This document shows positions 45,726 to 55,721 of a DNA stretch of 64,000 nucleotides, piece after piece. Source of the DNA: Cyanobacterium sp. Dongsha4 (GTDB lineage Bacteria > Cyanobacteriota > Cyanobacteriia > Cyanobacteriales > Cyanobacteriaceae). Under the pieces are notes generated by a model. That model had not been told where the DNA came from and made no database searches. It saw nothing but the letters and a program-made list of their open reading frames with translations. Each line of letters starts with the position of its first letter. Within the stretch, counting starts at the first letter, position 1. Both the position numbers and the translations under genes were made by a program. Location of the stretch: assembly GCF_036345015.1 (NCBI RefSeq), contig NZ_CP084098.1, positions 3,919,326-3,983,325 of the forward strand. The letters run 5' to 3'.

Positions 45726-46634
45726 ATGGGATATATTATCAGTACAGTAAATATGAAAGGTGGGGTTGGTAAAACCACTCTCACCGTCAACTTAGCCACT
45801 TGTTTAGCACAAGGTTTTGGTAAGAAGGTATTAGTATTAGATTTAGATGCTCAAATTAGTGCCACACTCAGCTTATTACCTCCCCATGAGTTTGGTAAAT
45901 TACGTAAAAAACGTAAAACTCTTAGTTATTTGATTGATTTAGTTGTACAACCGAATCCTTACGCTAAGTTGAGTATTCATGATATTATCACTCCTTCTAT
46001 ATGCGATTTACCCCAATTAAGTTTGTTGCCAGGAGATATTGAATTATATGATGAGTATTTAGTCTCGGAAATGTTGCATCAACAGGCAGTAAAAGAAAAT
46101 AAACGTAATGATTTTGAGTGGGTATGGAATAATTTTGAACGTAACCTAATCCATAATATTCTTCAACCGGTCATAGATGACTATGATTTTATCATCATGG
46201 ACTGCGCACCGGGGTATAATTTATTAACAAGAAGTGCGATCGCAGCTAGTGACTTTTATATTTTACCAGCAAGACCAGAACCATTATCATTAGTAGGGAT
46301 ACAACTATTAGAAAGAAGAATTAAAAGATTAAAAGAAAATCATCAAGAAGATAATCCCCTCAAATTACAACTATTAGGTGTTGTCTTTATCTTATCCGAA
46401 TCAGGTTTATTTGGACGTTATGATAAATACTATGACCAAGTAAAAAGAAGAGTTAAACAAGACTTTACCATAGACAAAATCTTTGCATCGGATATTCCTA
46501 TGGATGTCAACGTTGCGAAAGCTGTTGATTTATTTATTCCTGTTACTCTAGCTTCTCCCAATTGTAACGGTTCAAAGGCTTTTTATAAATTAACTCAGGA
46601 ATTTTTGGGTAAAATCGAAGCAATTAATAACTAA
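45726..46634 (+). CDS. ParA family ATPase (orphan)
   Basis: A 302-residue ATPase with the deviant Walker A box MKGGVGKTTLTVNLA, the A' motif VLDLDAQISATLSLL and FIIMDCAPGYNLLTRSAI. Its C-terminal part includes ARPEPLSLVGIQLLERRI. No parB, minD or plasmid replication gene lies nearby, so it is an orphan; orphan ParA/McdA-type ATPases position carboxysomes, pili or chemosensory arrays on the nucleoid. It shares an operon with cutA. Confidence 0.88.
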   Translation: MGYIISTVNMKGGVGKTTLTVNLATCLAQGFGKKVLVLDLDAQISATLSLLPPHEFGKLRKKRKTLSYLIDLVVQPNPYAKLSIHDIITPSICDLPQLSLLPGDIELYDEYLVSEMLHQQAVKENKRNDFEWVWNNFERNLIHNILQPVIDDYDFIIMDCAPGYNLLTRSAIAASDFYILPARPEPLSLVGIQLLERRIKRLKENHQEDNPLKLQLLGVVFILSESGLFGRYDKYYDQVKRRVKQDFTIDKIFASDIPMDVNVAKAVDLFIPVTLASPNCNGSKAFYKLTQEFLGKIEAINN

Positions 46635-46798
46635 AAGTTACGCAACATTATAAAATCAATTGTTAACTTGATGGTATCAGATTTCAAGTGTTAGGGTATT
46701 GGGCTATTGAGGGGAAGTTAATTAAACACTTTTGCCCTTTACCCCTTGCCCATTCATTGCCTTAACCCTTCTTCAGACTCTGACAAAATCTAATTAAC

Positions 46799-47176
46799 TC
46801 AAACAACCTCTTTCTCGTTATGGTTAATTTTCGCCCCACGATATTGAGTTACACCCTTATTTTTGAAGCTAAATAACTTATCTAAAGTAGAATTTCGGCT
46901 ATAATTAGAGCCTCTATAAATCATTGATTGAACAGTTTTTTCCTCCCCATTCTCAGAGGAGTTAAGCTCTACCTTTTCAATTCTATTTTTTTCCTTTTCT
47001 TCTGTAAAATTAACTGTAGGCTCAGTAAATTTATTAATCGATTTTTGGGTTAACATCATCCCCGCCACTAAAATAGCTAAGAGAATGGGGGTGGGCGCAT
47101 TTATCAATCCCACTACACTAACAATTAAGGCAGTGAAAGCGGAAATGACAGCTAAAAAACAAATAATTAACTCCAT
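46799..47176 (-). CDS. Small membrane protein with DUF4278-like C-terminus
   Basis: A 125-residue protein with two N-terminal hydrophobic helices (IICFLAVISAFTALIVSVVG and TPILLAILVAGMML), a charged linker and a C-terminal part with two YRG motifs (MIYRGSNYSR and TQYRGAKINH), as in DUF4278 proteins. Function unknown. It is convergent with the ParA gene. Confidence 0.6.
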   Translation of the reverse strand: MELIICFLAVISAFTALIVSVVGLINAPTPILLAILVAGMMLTQKSINKFTEPTVNFTEEKEKNRIEKVELNSSENGEEKTVQSMIYRGSNYSRNSTLDKLFSFKNKGVTQYRGAKINHNEKEVV

Positions 47177-47492
47177 AATAACAACCTCTAGTATGCTTGA
47201 ACACTCAAATTAACTTCTCTGATCTCAAACGAACTTTCTTGTATCTATTACTACATTCTTTCTCCTTAAATTCATCATAGTAGAAAGACATATTTTGAGA
47301 TTAAATATTTTTGATAAAAATTGCAAATATATAATATTTTAACAATTACAAGAGTTTTTACTTTAAGATAACTAATTTTTTAGTTATAAAATAGATTTTT
47401 ATCTATTTAACTGTTTTTGTCATGAGTATTTGTACTCATATTTTCTTAAAAAACTTAAATTGTCAGATAAATTTACTCATAAAACGGAATAG
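47177..47492. other. Intergenic region, no gene seen
   Basis: 316 AT-rich bases between two divergent genes. No ORF, RNA or repeat stands out apart from short A/T runs. It must hold promoters in both directions. Confidence 0.4.
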
Positions 47493-48758
47493 ATGTCAGA
47501 AATAAGAAAAACAATACTATTTATTCATCCTAATTTTCCCGCTCAATTTCGTCACTTGGGGCAACTTTTAGGCAAAAATCCTCTCTATGATGTTTTCTTT
47601 CTCACCAAGAAAAAGGAGGGGGCAATAGAAGGAGTCACAAAAATTATTTATCAACCTTCTAGGGAGGCAAAGCCAGAAACTCATCATTATGTGCGCCCCA
47701 TTGAAAATGCTGTTTTACAAGGTCAAGCTGTTTATCGTGCTTTAATTAATTTAAAACAAAAAGGGTTTTACCCTGATATTATATATGGGCATTCTGGTTG
47801 GGGCTCAACTTTATTTGTGAAGGATATTTTTCCCCGTGCCTTATTTTTGGCTTATTTTGAATGGTTTTACCACGCCATTGGCACAGATGCTGATTTTGAC
47901 CCCAATGAACCTTTAACTGCTGATGATCAAGCTAGAATTAGGGTAAAGAATACTCCTATTCTAATTGATTTATATAGCTGCGATCGAGGCTTATCTCCCA
48001 CTCAATGGCAAAAACAACAATTTCCAACGGAATATCACGACAAAATAACCGTTTTACATGACGGTGTTGACACAGACTATTTTCAACCTAATGCCGACAA
48101 TAAGTTAGTGATTCCTAGCCTTAACTTAGACTTGAGCAATAAAACGGAAATAGTGACTTATGTAGCCAGAGGAATGGAGCCTTATCGAGGATTTCCCCAA
48201 TTAATAGAAACTATTTATATTTTACAAAAACGTCGTCCTCAGACTCATTTTGTTATTGTTGGGCAAAATAGGGTAGCCTACGGAAAACAACTACCAGAGG
48301 GGCAAAACTATCGAGATTTGATGTTAACAAAATTCCCTCTTGACTTAACCAAAGTCTCCTTTACTGGTTTACTTCCCTACAGTGAATATCTGAAGGTTTT
48401 ACAAGCCTCCTCTGCCCATATTTATTTAACTCGTCCTTTTGTATTATCATGGTCAATGTTAGAGGCAATGGCAACCGGTTGCGTGGTAGTTGCTTCTGAT
48501 ACTCAACCTGTTAAAGAAATAATTGTAGATAATTATAATGGTTTATTAGTACCTTTTTTTGAACCTGACAAAATCGCCGATAAAGTGGAATATGCTTTAT
48601 CTCATCAGGATTTAATGGCCAAAATTAGAGAGAAAGCTAGACAAACTATTGTTGAAAATTACAAACTGTCTGATTTAATTCAAAAACATATTCTCTGGAT
48701 TGAAACAGGAAAATTAAGCCCATCAACTACTAAAAAGAAAAAAACAAGAGGTTTTTAA
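47493..48758 (+). CDS. Family 4-type glycosyltransferase
   Basis: A 421-residue GT-B glycosyltransferase. The N-terminus has IHPNFPAQFRHLG, the C-terminal domain IVTYVARGMEPYRGFPQLIE, the donor-sugar segment LTRPFVLSWSMLEAMATGCV and VASDTQPVKEII. The N-terminal type with HPNFPAQFRHL is common in cyanobacterial polysaccharide or glycolipid synthesis. The sugar and acceptor are unknown. It has a basic C-terminal tail (KKKKTRGF) and precedes a cupin gene by 70-100 bases. Confidence 0.9.
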   Translation: MSEIRKTILFIHPNFPAQFRHLGQLLGKNPLYDVFFLTKKKEGAIEGVTKIIYQPSREAKPETHHYVRPIENAVLQGQAVYRALINLKQKGFYPDIIYGHSGWGSTLFVKDIFPRALFLAYFEWFYHAIGTDADFDPNEPLTADDQARIRVKNTPILIDLYSCDRGLSPTQWQKQQFPTEYHDKITVLHDGVDTDYFQPNADNKLVIPSLNLDLSNKTEIVTYVARGMEPYRGFPQLIETIYILQKRRPQTHFVIVGQNRVAYGKQLPEGQNYRDLMLTKFPLDLTKVSFTGLLPYSEYLKVLQASSAHIYLTRPFVLSWSMLEAMATGCVVVASDTQPVKEIIVDNYNGLLVPFFEPDKIADKVEYALSHQDLMAKIREKARQTIVENYKLSDLIQKHILWIETGKLSPSTTKKKKTRGF

Positions 48759-48861
48759 TGAATTAGGAATTAATCATCAAAAATTGGTAATTATTTTATC
48801 CCTAACACTAAACTTTTAATTAATTAACTTGTTGTCAAATAATGATTTGAATTATTGTATT

Positions 48862-49368
48862 ATGATCAAAAATGCTCAATATTGGATCGAAAAACTAGAC
48901 CTTCAAAAACACCCAGAAGGAGGATACTATCGAGAAAATTACCGTTGTTTAGACATGGTTAATAATGATAACTTTTTAGCTAAATATAACGGTGCAAGAA
49001 ATGCTAGTACCGCAATTTATTATCTTCTCCTTAATGACGAGTTTTCCGCTTTGCATCTTCTCAAGAGTGATGAGATTTTTCACTTTTATTCTGGCTCAAG
49101 TTTGGATGTTCATATTATTAACTCACAAGGAGATTATCAACTAATAAAACTGGGAAATAACCCCGAAGAAAATGAAGTTTTGCAATTAGTAATTCCTCAA
49201 AATAGTTGGTTTGCGGCGGCGGTGAGTCAACCTAATTCATATAGTTTAATTGGTTGTACTGTTGCTCCGGGTTTTGATTTTAATGATTTTACCCTTGGTA
49301 AAAAAGAAGACTTGCTAAAAATTTTTCCTCAACATCAAACAATTATTGAAAAGTTTACCTATGAATAA
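48862..49368 (+). CDS. Cupin family protein (DUF985/YML079-like)
   Basis: A 168-residue cupin. Motifs include LQKHPEGGYYRENYR, STAIYYLLLNDEFSALH, DEIFHFYSGSSLDVHII and NSWFAAAVSQPNSYSLIGCT, typical of the cupin-5 (DUF985) fold. Function unknown, possibly sugar-related like the epimerase-type cupins. ATG at 48862 is favoured over the TTG at 48829 because homologues begin near MIKNAQYWIEKL. Confidence 0.82.
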   Translation: MIKNAQYWIEKLDLQKHPEGGYYRENYRCLDMVNNDNFLAKYNGARNASTAIYYLLLNDEFSALHLLKSDEIFHFYSGSSLDVHIINSQGDYQLIKLGNNPEENEVLQLVIPQNSWFAAAVSQPNSYSLIGCTVAPGFDFNDFTLGKKEDLLKIFPQHQTIIEKFTYE

Positions 49369-49772
49369 CCTCAATTCGGCTTAAGAATATCGGATAAGAT
49401 TAGGTGTGAGGTTTCAGCTTTCAGGTTGCAGGTATTAAGGGAGTGGGGGCTTATGGGGTTGGGGTGTTAGGGAGAAGTTAATTAAATACTTTTGCCTCTT
49501 GCCTTTAATTTATCATAACCATTGTAGAAGAACCAAAATAAATTATTAATTGTAAGTTTGAATTTATGTTTATTTAAAAGCTATAAGCTATCTTTTATTA
49601 ATTTTTTAATAGTTGATTATTATTTTTATTAGTTATCTTTTTGAATAGTTCAAACTTAGTTGATATATCAATTTATTGACAGAAAAAACCAATTAATTTT
49701 ATAATATAATTTATATAAAATATTTCAATAAAATAAGATTGTTAATTTTTCGATCAGAGAAATATAAAAATT
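49369..49772. other. Intergenic region with repeat-derived sequence
   Basis: 404 bases. The first part (49435-49505) is a copy of the G-rich plus TTTTGCCTCTTGCC-type composite seen at 44362 and 46675. The rest is AT-rich without an ORF; promoter for the next gene is likely near its end. Confidence 0.5.
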
Positions 49773-50549
49773 ATGGATGGCAATTATCAAGATTATATAA
49801 ACAGAGTTGTGCAAATGACTCTCCCTAGCAACTACAAACAACAAGTTAAAAATATTCAATCATCGCCCAAGTTTGTGGAAGGTAAAGCCGTAGATTTTCC
49901 TGGTTTTAGCGTCATTACCCCTCCTGAGAAGGAAGAAGCTAATAACAAGAAATTTTATAGTTATTTACAAGAAATTCAAACTCAAATTACTCAGGAATTA
50001 CCAGAGAATTTATTTTTACCAGTACCGCCACCAAGTTTTCATTTAACCATAGCAGATTTAATTTGGGATACTAGCTATACTAATGCAGTGAAAGAAAATC
50101 CAAATTTTGATCATTTACTAATATCAGAAATTGATAAAATTTTTCACGAATATGCCCAATTAAATCCCGAAATTAATACCTTAGAATTAGAAGTCTTAGG
50201 CTTATCTATATTTCCTCGTGCGATCGCAGTTTGTTTAGCACCAACAGAAGATAGTTATAATCCTATCATTAAACTAAGACAATTGATTTATCAAAACGAG
50301 CAAATTATTAAATTAGGAATTGAGCAACAATATGATTTTGTAGGACATATTACCCTCGGCTATTTTGACAAAGTAGAGGACAATATTGACCGAGAGCAAG
50401 TAGAATTAGTAATCACAAAAACAAATGATCAATTAGTATCAAAAAGCCTTCCTGCTTTTAAATTAAGCCAGTGGGAATTAAGAAAATTTACTGATATGAC
50501 TAATTTTATTAGAGAACAAAATTGGGCTAGTATAAAAGTAAGTAACTAA
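49773..50549 (+). CDS. DUF1868/2H phosphoesterase-like protein
   Basis: A 258-residue protein with two HxT motifs of the 2H phosphoesterase superfamily: SFHLTIADLIWDTS (about residue 89) and FVGHITLGYFDKVE (about residue 191). The family annotated as DUF1868 resembles ligT/cyclic phosphodiesterases that act on RNA ends or cyclic nucleotides, but the substrate is unknown here. It precedes a cobalamin gene by eight bases and probably starts the operon with it and rsmD. Confidence 0.75.
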   Translation: MDGNYQDYINRVVQMTLPSNYKQQVKNIQSSPKFVEGKAVDFPGFSVITPPEKEEANNKKFYSYLQEIQTQITQELPENLFLPVPPPSFHLTIADLIWDTSYTNAVKENPNFDHLLISEIDKIFHEYAQLNPEINTLELEVLGLSIFPRAIAVCLAPTEDSYNPIIKLRQLIYQNEQIIKLGIEQQYDFVGHITLGYFDKVEDNIDREQVELVITKTNDQLVSKSLPAFKLSQWELRKFTDMTNFIREQNWASIKVSN

Positions 50550-50556
50550 GATTATT

Positions 50557-51183
50557 TTGACTGAATTAAGTAATCCTATTATCGAAAAAAGTTTTGCTAT
50601 TATTGATAACATAATTGGCAATCATGACTTGTCTGCAAAGGAGTATAATATTGTCCGCCGCATTATTCATACTACAGCAGATTTTGACTACCTAAATTTA
50701 TTTTACTGTAGTAACAACGCCATTAATACAGCCATACTCGCCTTACAAAATAAAACTCCCATTGTCACTGATGTGAGTATGGTAAAAGAAGGTATTAAGA
50801 ATATGGTAAGGAAAACTCACCAAAATCAAATTATTGTAGCAGTAAAACAGGCTAAAACGCCCGAATCTGGTCAAACTCTCACAGAAACGGGTTTATTAAA
50901 ATGTTGCCTTGATTACCCTAGTGCTGTTTATGTAATCGGAAATGCTCCAACTGCTTTAATAGCTTTATGTAAACAGATTGAGGAACAAAAAATTCAACCT
51001 GCTTTAGTTATTGGTGTGCCTGTGGGATTTGTAAATGTGTTGGAATCAAAAGAATATCTATCTCAATTAAGTATTCCTCAAATGCAAATCAAAGGTAATA
51101 AAGGAGGCTCTACGGTGGCCGCCGCCATCATTAACGCCTTACTGGTTATGAGTTATAAGGATTCAGGAATATTTGATAGGTAA
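50557..51183 (+). CDS. cobH: Precorrin-8X methylmutase
   Basis: CobH/CbiC shifts a methyl group in precorrin-8X to form hydrogenobyrinate or cobyrinate in cobalamin synthesis. The 208-residue protein has VRRIIHTTADFDY with the catalytic histidine, PIVTDVSMVKEGI, VIGNAPTALIALC and GVPVGFVNVLESKE. It likely starts at TTG 50557. It sits between the DUF1868 gene (eight bases) and rsmD (three bases), so the three are probably co-transcribed. Confidence 0.95.
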   Translation: MTELSNPIIEKSFAIIDNIIGNHDLSAKEYNIVRRIIHTTADFDYLNLFYCSNNAINTAILALQNKTPIVTDVSMVKEGIKNMVRKTHQNQIIVAVKQAKTPESGQTLTETGLLKCCLDYPSAVYVIGNAPTALIALCKQIEEQKIQPALVIGVPVGFVNVLESKEYLSQLSIPQMQIKGNKGGSTVAAAIINALLVMSYKDSGIFDR

Positions 51184-51186
51184 AAG

Positions 51187-51735
51187 ATGCGTATTTATGG
51201 TAACAGAGAAATTAAAACCTTGTCAGGAAGGGATACTCGCCCTACCACCGCAAAAGTGAGAGAAGCATTATTTAATATTTGGTGCGATCGCATCTTAGAT
51301 GCAACTTGGCTGGATTTGTGTGCAGGAAATGGTACAATGGGGGCGGAAGCCCTATGTCGAGGAGTAAAAGAAGTTGTAGGAATCGAAAAATCTTCTTCTG
51401 CTTGTCAAATTATCCGAGAAAACTGGCGAAAAGTAGCTACTAATGACCAAAATTTTAGAGTTTTAAGAGGCGATGTTTTAAATAGACTAAAAAATTTACA
51501 GGGGAAAAAATTTGATTGTATTTACTTCGATCCTCCTTATGAATTAGACATATATAATAGTGTTTTAGACCTAATCTTAGAATACGAATTACTAGCAGAA
51601 AATGGACAAATAGCAGTAGAATATGACCCTAAAAAATCAGTTGTTAAGCAAAAACAAAACCTTGATTTATTACAAACAAAAATATATGGAAACACCGCTC
51701 TTAATTTTTATTCAAATCTGCTACCAGATGCTTGA
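51187..51735 (+). CDS. rsmD: 16S rRNA (guanine-N2)-methyltransferase RsmD
   Basis: RsmD methylates G966 of 16S rRNA. The 182-residue protein has RDTRPTTAKVREALFNIW, the SAM motif WLDLCAGNGTMGAEALCRG and the catalytic motif FDCIYFDPPYEL (NPPY-type). It follows cobH by three bases, which suggests translational coupling, and is convergent with the receiver-PP2C gene. Confidence 0.96.
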   Translation: MRIYGNREIKTLSGRDTRPTTAKVREALFNIWCDRILDATWLDLCAGNGTMGAEALCRGVKEVVGIEKSSSACQIIRENWRKVATNDQNFRVLRGDVLNRLKNLQGKKFDCIYFDPPYELDIYNSVLDLILEYELLAENGQIAVEYDPKKSVVKQKQNLDLLQTKIYGNTALNFYSNLLPDA

Positions 51736-51774
51736 TACCTACCCTTATTCAATATTTTTAAGGTCAATTTAAGA

Positions 51775-52920
51775 TTAATTAGATAAACCTTGTTGAGAAT
51801 ATTTCAAATGAATAATAGATAAATCATCCGAAAAATGAGATGAGTTGTGATAAGTTTTTAAAAAATTTAAAATGGGATTTAACTCATTATTAAATTGACA
51901 CAACAATTCAACAAAATTGTCTAACCCTAATATATCTCTTTGCTCATTTTTTACTTCATAAATACCATCACTAAACAAGTACAAATTTGCCAAAGAACCA
52001 ACATTAATTGAAGCATTTTGATAAGTAATATTAGGAAACATTCCGATGGGTAAACCAAGAGTTTTCAGACAAATTGGGTTCATTTTTTTTTGATTATTTT
52101 CTACTAACAAAACGCAAGGAGGATGACCTGCACTACAATAAGTTAGATTACCTGTTTTAACATTTAAAACACCATACCAAATAGTAAAATATTTATCATT
52201 TTTTTCCGTCATTTGAAAGTTATTATTGAGGTGATATAAAACTTCACAGGGAGAATAATAATTTAATATTCCTAAGCGACGAGAACGAAGTAAATTTAAA
52301 ATAGAAATAGAAGGCAATGCCGCTTTTAATCCATGTCCAGAAATATCTAATAAATAAAAAACTAAATGTTGCTCATCTAAAAAAAAGTAATCAAAAATAT
52401 CTCCTCCCAAATGCAAAGAAGGAATAAATATATAATTAATTAGGGTATTTTTAGTATCTAAAAAATCTGGTAATAAAGAAGAAACATATTCGGCGGCTTC
52501 ATTCAATTCTGTTTCTAAAAGTTGTTTTTGAATTTCTAAATCTTTACTTAATTGATGTAATCTTAAACCAGCCCTTACCCTCGCTTTTAACTCTTGCAAA
52601 TCAATAGGCTTACAAATAAAATCATCAGCTCCTACATCTAATCCTTGAACTCTATCTTCCACAGAAACACGAGAAGTCATCAAGACAAAAAATGTAGTAT
52701 TTAATAGGGGATTTTTTTTGACAAATTGACATACTTCTAAACCTGATAATTTAGGCATTAGCCAATCACAAATAATTAAAGCTGGTTTAATTTTTTCTGC
52801 TAACTCAACTCCTTGTTGTCCATCTCCGGCTATTTGAACACTGTAACCACTAGAAGAAAAAGCTCTTTTTAACAAAATTTGTATCGTTGGATCATCATCA
52901 ATAACTAAAATTTGAGGCAT
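51775..52920 (-). CDS. Receiver-PP2C (RsbU/SpoIIE-type) phosphatase
   Basis: A 381-residue two-domain protein: an N-terminal receiver (about 1-120) with ILVIDDDPTIQILLKRAF, the phospho-acceptor ALIICDWLMPKLSG and ICKPIDLQELK, and a C-terminal PP2C/SpoIIE domain (about 165-380) with FIPSLHLGGDIFDYFFLDEQ, LLDISGHGLKAALP, YCSAGHPPCVLL and LFSDGIYEV. Such proteins are phosphatases controlled by phosphorylation that act on anti-sigma factor antagonists. It lies 296 bases downstream of pilB on the same strand, so a link with the pilus or motility is possible but not shown. Confidence 0.9.
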   Translation of the reverse strand: MPQILVIDDDPTIQILLKRAFSSSGYSVQIAGDGQQGVELAEKIKPALIICDWLMPKLSGLEVCQFVKKNPLLNTTFFVLMTSRVSVEDRVQGLDVGADDFICKPIDLQELKARVRAGLRLHQLSKDLEIQKQLLETELNEAAEYVSSLLPDFLDTKNTLINYIFIPSLHLGGDIFDYFFLDEQHLVFYLLDISGHGLKAALPSISILNLLRSRRLGILNYYSPCEVLYHLNNNFQMTEKNDKYFTIWYGVLNVKTGNLTYCSAGHPPCVLLVENNQKKMNPICLKTLGLPIGMFPNITYQNASINVGSLANLYLFSDGIYEVKNEQRDILGLDNFVELLCQFNNELNPILNFLKTYHNSSHFSDDLSIIHLKYSQQGLSN

Positions 52921-53216
52921 TTTTTCTAGGGAAAGATAAACATATTTTTACTGTAAATTTAAGAAAAATTAGACCATAAATTTAAACAGAAAAAGCCCGA
53001 CTAATTCTTAAAGTTAACGAATTATAGCATGATTATTTAAAATCACCTCAGTTCGATATAAGAATATCTGGTTAAGACAGGGAATGAGTAATAGGTAAGA
53101 GGCAAGAGTGTTTAATTAATTTCCCTCTAATCCCCTAATACCCCAATATCCTAAGCCCCTACCTCCCCAATCTCCGAACTCTGAACTCCGAACTCCAATT
53201 ATTGCTCTTTTAAAAT

Positions 53217-55253
53217 CTACTCACTGAAGCGAGGAGTCATACAATAAGGGCAATCTAACCATTCCTGTTGTAATTCTGCTCCACAGCCACTACAGGTTAA
53301 AGATGATTTTCGTTTAGCTTTTAATTCCGCTTCCAAACCAGAATCAGTAAATGTTACCCTTTCAACTTCTTCTAGGGTAGTATGACCTTGACGAACTAAA
53401 TTTAAACTATAGGCTAAAATCGTTACCATTCCTTCTTCAACAGCCTTTTCTTTAATCATATCAGTGGTTGCCCCTCGGTTAATTAGTTTTTGTAACTCTT
53501 CACTCATCACCATAAACTCATAAACACCCACACGCCCTTTATAGCCACCACCACCACATTTTTGGCACACCGTGCCATTAGCTTGGGCTTGTTGTAGGAC
53601 TTCTCCTGACAAGGTATTGGCTTTATAAAAAGTCACAGATTCTTCCCCAGATACAGACAAACCAAAACGGGCTAATTCTTCTTTACTAGGTGTATAGGCA
53701 ACTTTACACTCACTACAAACTCTTCGCATTAATCTTTGTGCTAAAACTCCTAACAATGCACCAGAAATCATAAAGGGTTCAACCCCCATTTCATCCAAAC
53801 GTGCGATCGCACCTGCGGCATCATTAGTATGTAGAGTGGTTAAAACCAAGTGTCCAGTCAAAGCGGCTTCGATCGCAGTTTTTGCCGTTTCAGCGTCCCG
53901 TGTTTCCCCCACCAGAATAATATCAGGGTCTTGTCTGAGGAAAGCCCGAAGAATCGAAGCAAAATCCATACCTTTTTCTCGGATTACCTGCACCTGAGTG
54001 ATTCCTTCCAAAGCATATTCAATGGGGTCTTCTGCAGTGCTGATGTTTACCCCCGGATCATTTCTTTCCGCCAAAACAGAATAGAGAGTTGTGGATTTAC
54101 CCGAACCCGTAGGACCTGTAACCAGAATTAAACCAAAAGGACGACTAGCAATATCTCTAACTTTTGCCAATGTTTCCTCATCAGAGATTAAAAAGTCTAA
54201 ACCTAATTGAGTAGCCGAATTATCTAAAATCCTTAAACAGACCTTTTCACCATAACGACTGGGCAAACAGTTGACCCGAAAATCCACATTTCTTCCCTGA
54301 AACACCCGACGAATCTTGCCATCTTGAGGTAAACGCCGTTCCGCAATATCCAACTCAGCCATAATTTTGAAACGAGCTACCACCGCAGTTGTAATATGTT
54401 TAGGCAGAGTAAAATATTCCCTTAAAACCCCGTCTTTGCGTAAACGCACCCTCATTCTGGTTTCTTGGGGTTCAACATGAATATCTGATGCTCCCTCTTG
54501 TAAAGCCTTGATGAGAATTTTATTAACTAACTTGATAATAGGAGCTTGATTAGCATCATTAGAAGTCAAATCACCATCTGGATTTTCGTCTTCAGCTTCA
54601 TCTAAATCCTGATCCAAGTCATCGACAATATCGCTAACATCCCCTAACTGATCTAATTTTTGCCTTTCTTTTAACTCCTCTTCCCTTTTTTGTCTTTGCT
54701 TATCTTCTTCATAAAACTTATTAATTAACTTATCAAAATCTTCTTCGGTAATAACAATTCTTTGTAAGCCAAGACCTTTTGCTCGTAATATTTTTTTGAC
54801 ATCATCTAACGCCTGTAAATCATCAGGATTAACCATAGCAATCACAATTACAGGCGGTTCACCTTCAAGGCGACGCAAGGGTAAAAGTTTATGACGACGA
54901 CAAACCTGAACTCCCATAATAGACTCGATTAAATCGGTCATTTGATCCGCCGCTATTTCTTCCGACTCTGGGTCAACACAATCAACCCCATAAAGGATTT
55001 TTAACTCAAAAAGTTGATGTTGTTTGTACTGTCGTACTAACTCAGGAGACAAAGCCTTATGGGTAATTTGTTCTAGGACTTTAACCAAAGGTTGTTTAGT
55101 ATTTCTCACTTGTACCAACGCCCTTTTTAAATCTTCCTTATCAATGTAACCTGCTTGAATTAGCTTATTTCCGAAGGGATTGAAATAATCTGGACTTACT
55201 AAGGCTGTTTTGAGTTTTTCTTTAGAAGCAGAAGAAATAGGAGTTTGAGTCAT
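53217..55253 (-). CDS. pilB: Type IV pilus assembly ATPase PilB (GspE family)
   Basis: PilB is the ATPase that polymerises pilin. The 678-residue protein has an N-terminal MshE/GspE_N region, an acidic linker rich in DD/ED, the catalytic domain with Walker A GPTGSGKSTTLYS, ITQVQVIREKGMDFASILRA and LRQDPDIILVGETRDAETA, a tetracysteine motif (CSECKVAY and CQKCGGGGYKG), and a C-terminal zinc ribbon (CSGCGAELQ, CPYC). The length and the zinc ribbon resemble cyanobacterial PilB1. The pilT and pilC genes that usually follow are not here. Likely motor for the chemosensory system at 3.8-14.6 kb, inferred. Confidence 0.96.
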   Translation of the reverse strand: MTQTPISSASKEKLKTALVSPDYFNPFGNKLIQAGYIDKEDLKRALVQVRNTKQPLVKVLEQITHKALSPELVRQYKQHQLFELKILYGVDCVDPESEEIAADQMTDLIESIMGVQVCRRHKLLPLRRLEGEPPVIVIAMVNPDDLQALDDVKKILRAKGLGLQRIVITEEDFDKLINKFYEEDKQRQKREEELKERQKLDQLGDVSDIVDDLDQDLDEAEDENPDGDLTSNDANQAPIIKLVNKILIKALQEGASDIHVEPQETRMRVRLRKDGVLREYFTLPKHITTAVVARFKIMAELDIAERRLPQDGKIRRVFQGRNVDFRVNCLPSRYGEKVCLRILDNSATQLGLDFLISDEETLAKVRDIASRPFGLILVTGPTGSGKSTTLYSVLAERNDPGVNISTAEDPIEYALEGITQVQVIREKGMDFASILRAFLRQDPDIILVGETRDAETAKTAIEAALTGHLVLTTLHTNDAAGAIARLDEMGVEPFMISGALLGVLAQRLMRRVCSECKVAYTPSKEELARFGLSVSGEESVTFYKANTLSGEVLQQAQANGTVCQKCGGGGYKGRVGVYEFMVMSEELQKLINRGATTDMIKEKAVEEGMVTILAYSLNLVRQGHTTLEEVERVTFTDSGLEAELKAKRKSSLTCSGCGAELQQEWLDCPYCMTPRFSE

Positions 55254-55448
55254 GGTGATCAGGAGAATATTAAGTTATAGCTCTAAATTGTTAGCAATAA
55301 TATCAATATTGTAAATGAAGTTTTTGTCTTCAGTGGATAAGATCAACGATTTTTAGCAAAAAATATAAAGATATTGAAACAAACTATACGGAATTGAACT
55401 AAGAACCACTTATACTATTCTATAACTTAATAAAGATTAAAAGAAATA

Positions 55449-55521
55449 TGGAGCTAAGCGGATTCGAACCGCTGACTTTCACAATGCCATTGTGACACTC
55501 TACCAACTGAGTTATAGCCCC
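55449..55521 (-). tRNA. tRNA-Ala (GGC)
   Basis: A 73-base cloverleaf starts GGGGCTATAACTCAGTTGGT. The acceptor GGGGCTA pairs with TAGCTCC (one G-U); the anticodon stem TCACA/TGTGA encloses loop ATGGCAT, giving anticodon GGC, and the T arm has the GGTTCGAATCC consensus. The discriminator base is A; CCA is not encoded. It decodes alanine codons GCC and GCU. Confidence 0.95.
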
Positions 55522-55721
55522 GTAATGGTTTTAATTACCCCTAACAGTATAATTAATATTCCAGAAAAAATCAACTTCTCTTAATAACTGATAAGGTAAC
55601 AATCGAATTAATGATTAATTTCAAAATGTCAGGTATCGGCTCTTAGCTATGAGGTTTTTTCCTATGATTATGAAAATCGGCTTATCATAGAAATAAACAT
55701 ATAACTTCAGTTAGTACAAAA

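Noticed and set aside
45726-46634. ParA as a sign of a plasmid or integrated element
   Set aside because: No parB, replication or integrase gene is nearby and neighbours are housekeeping genes.
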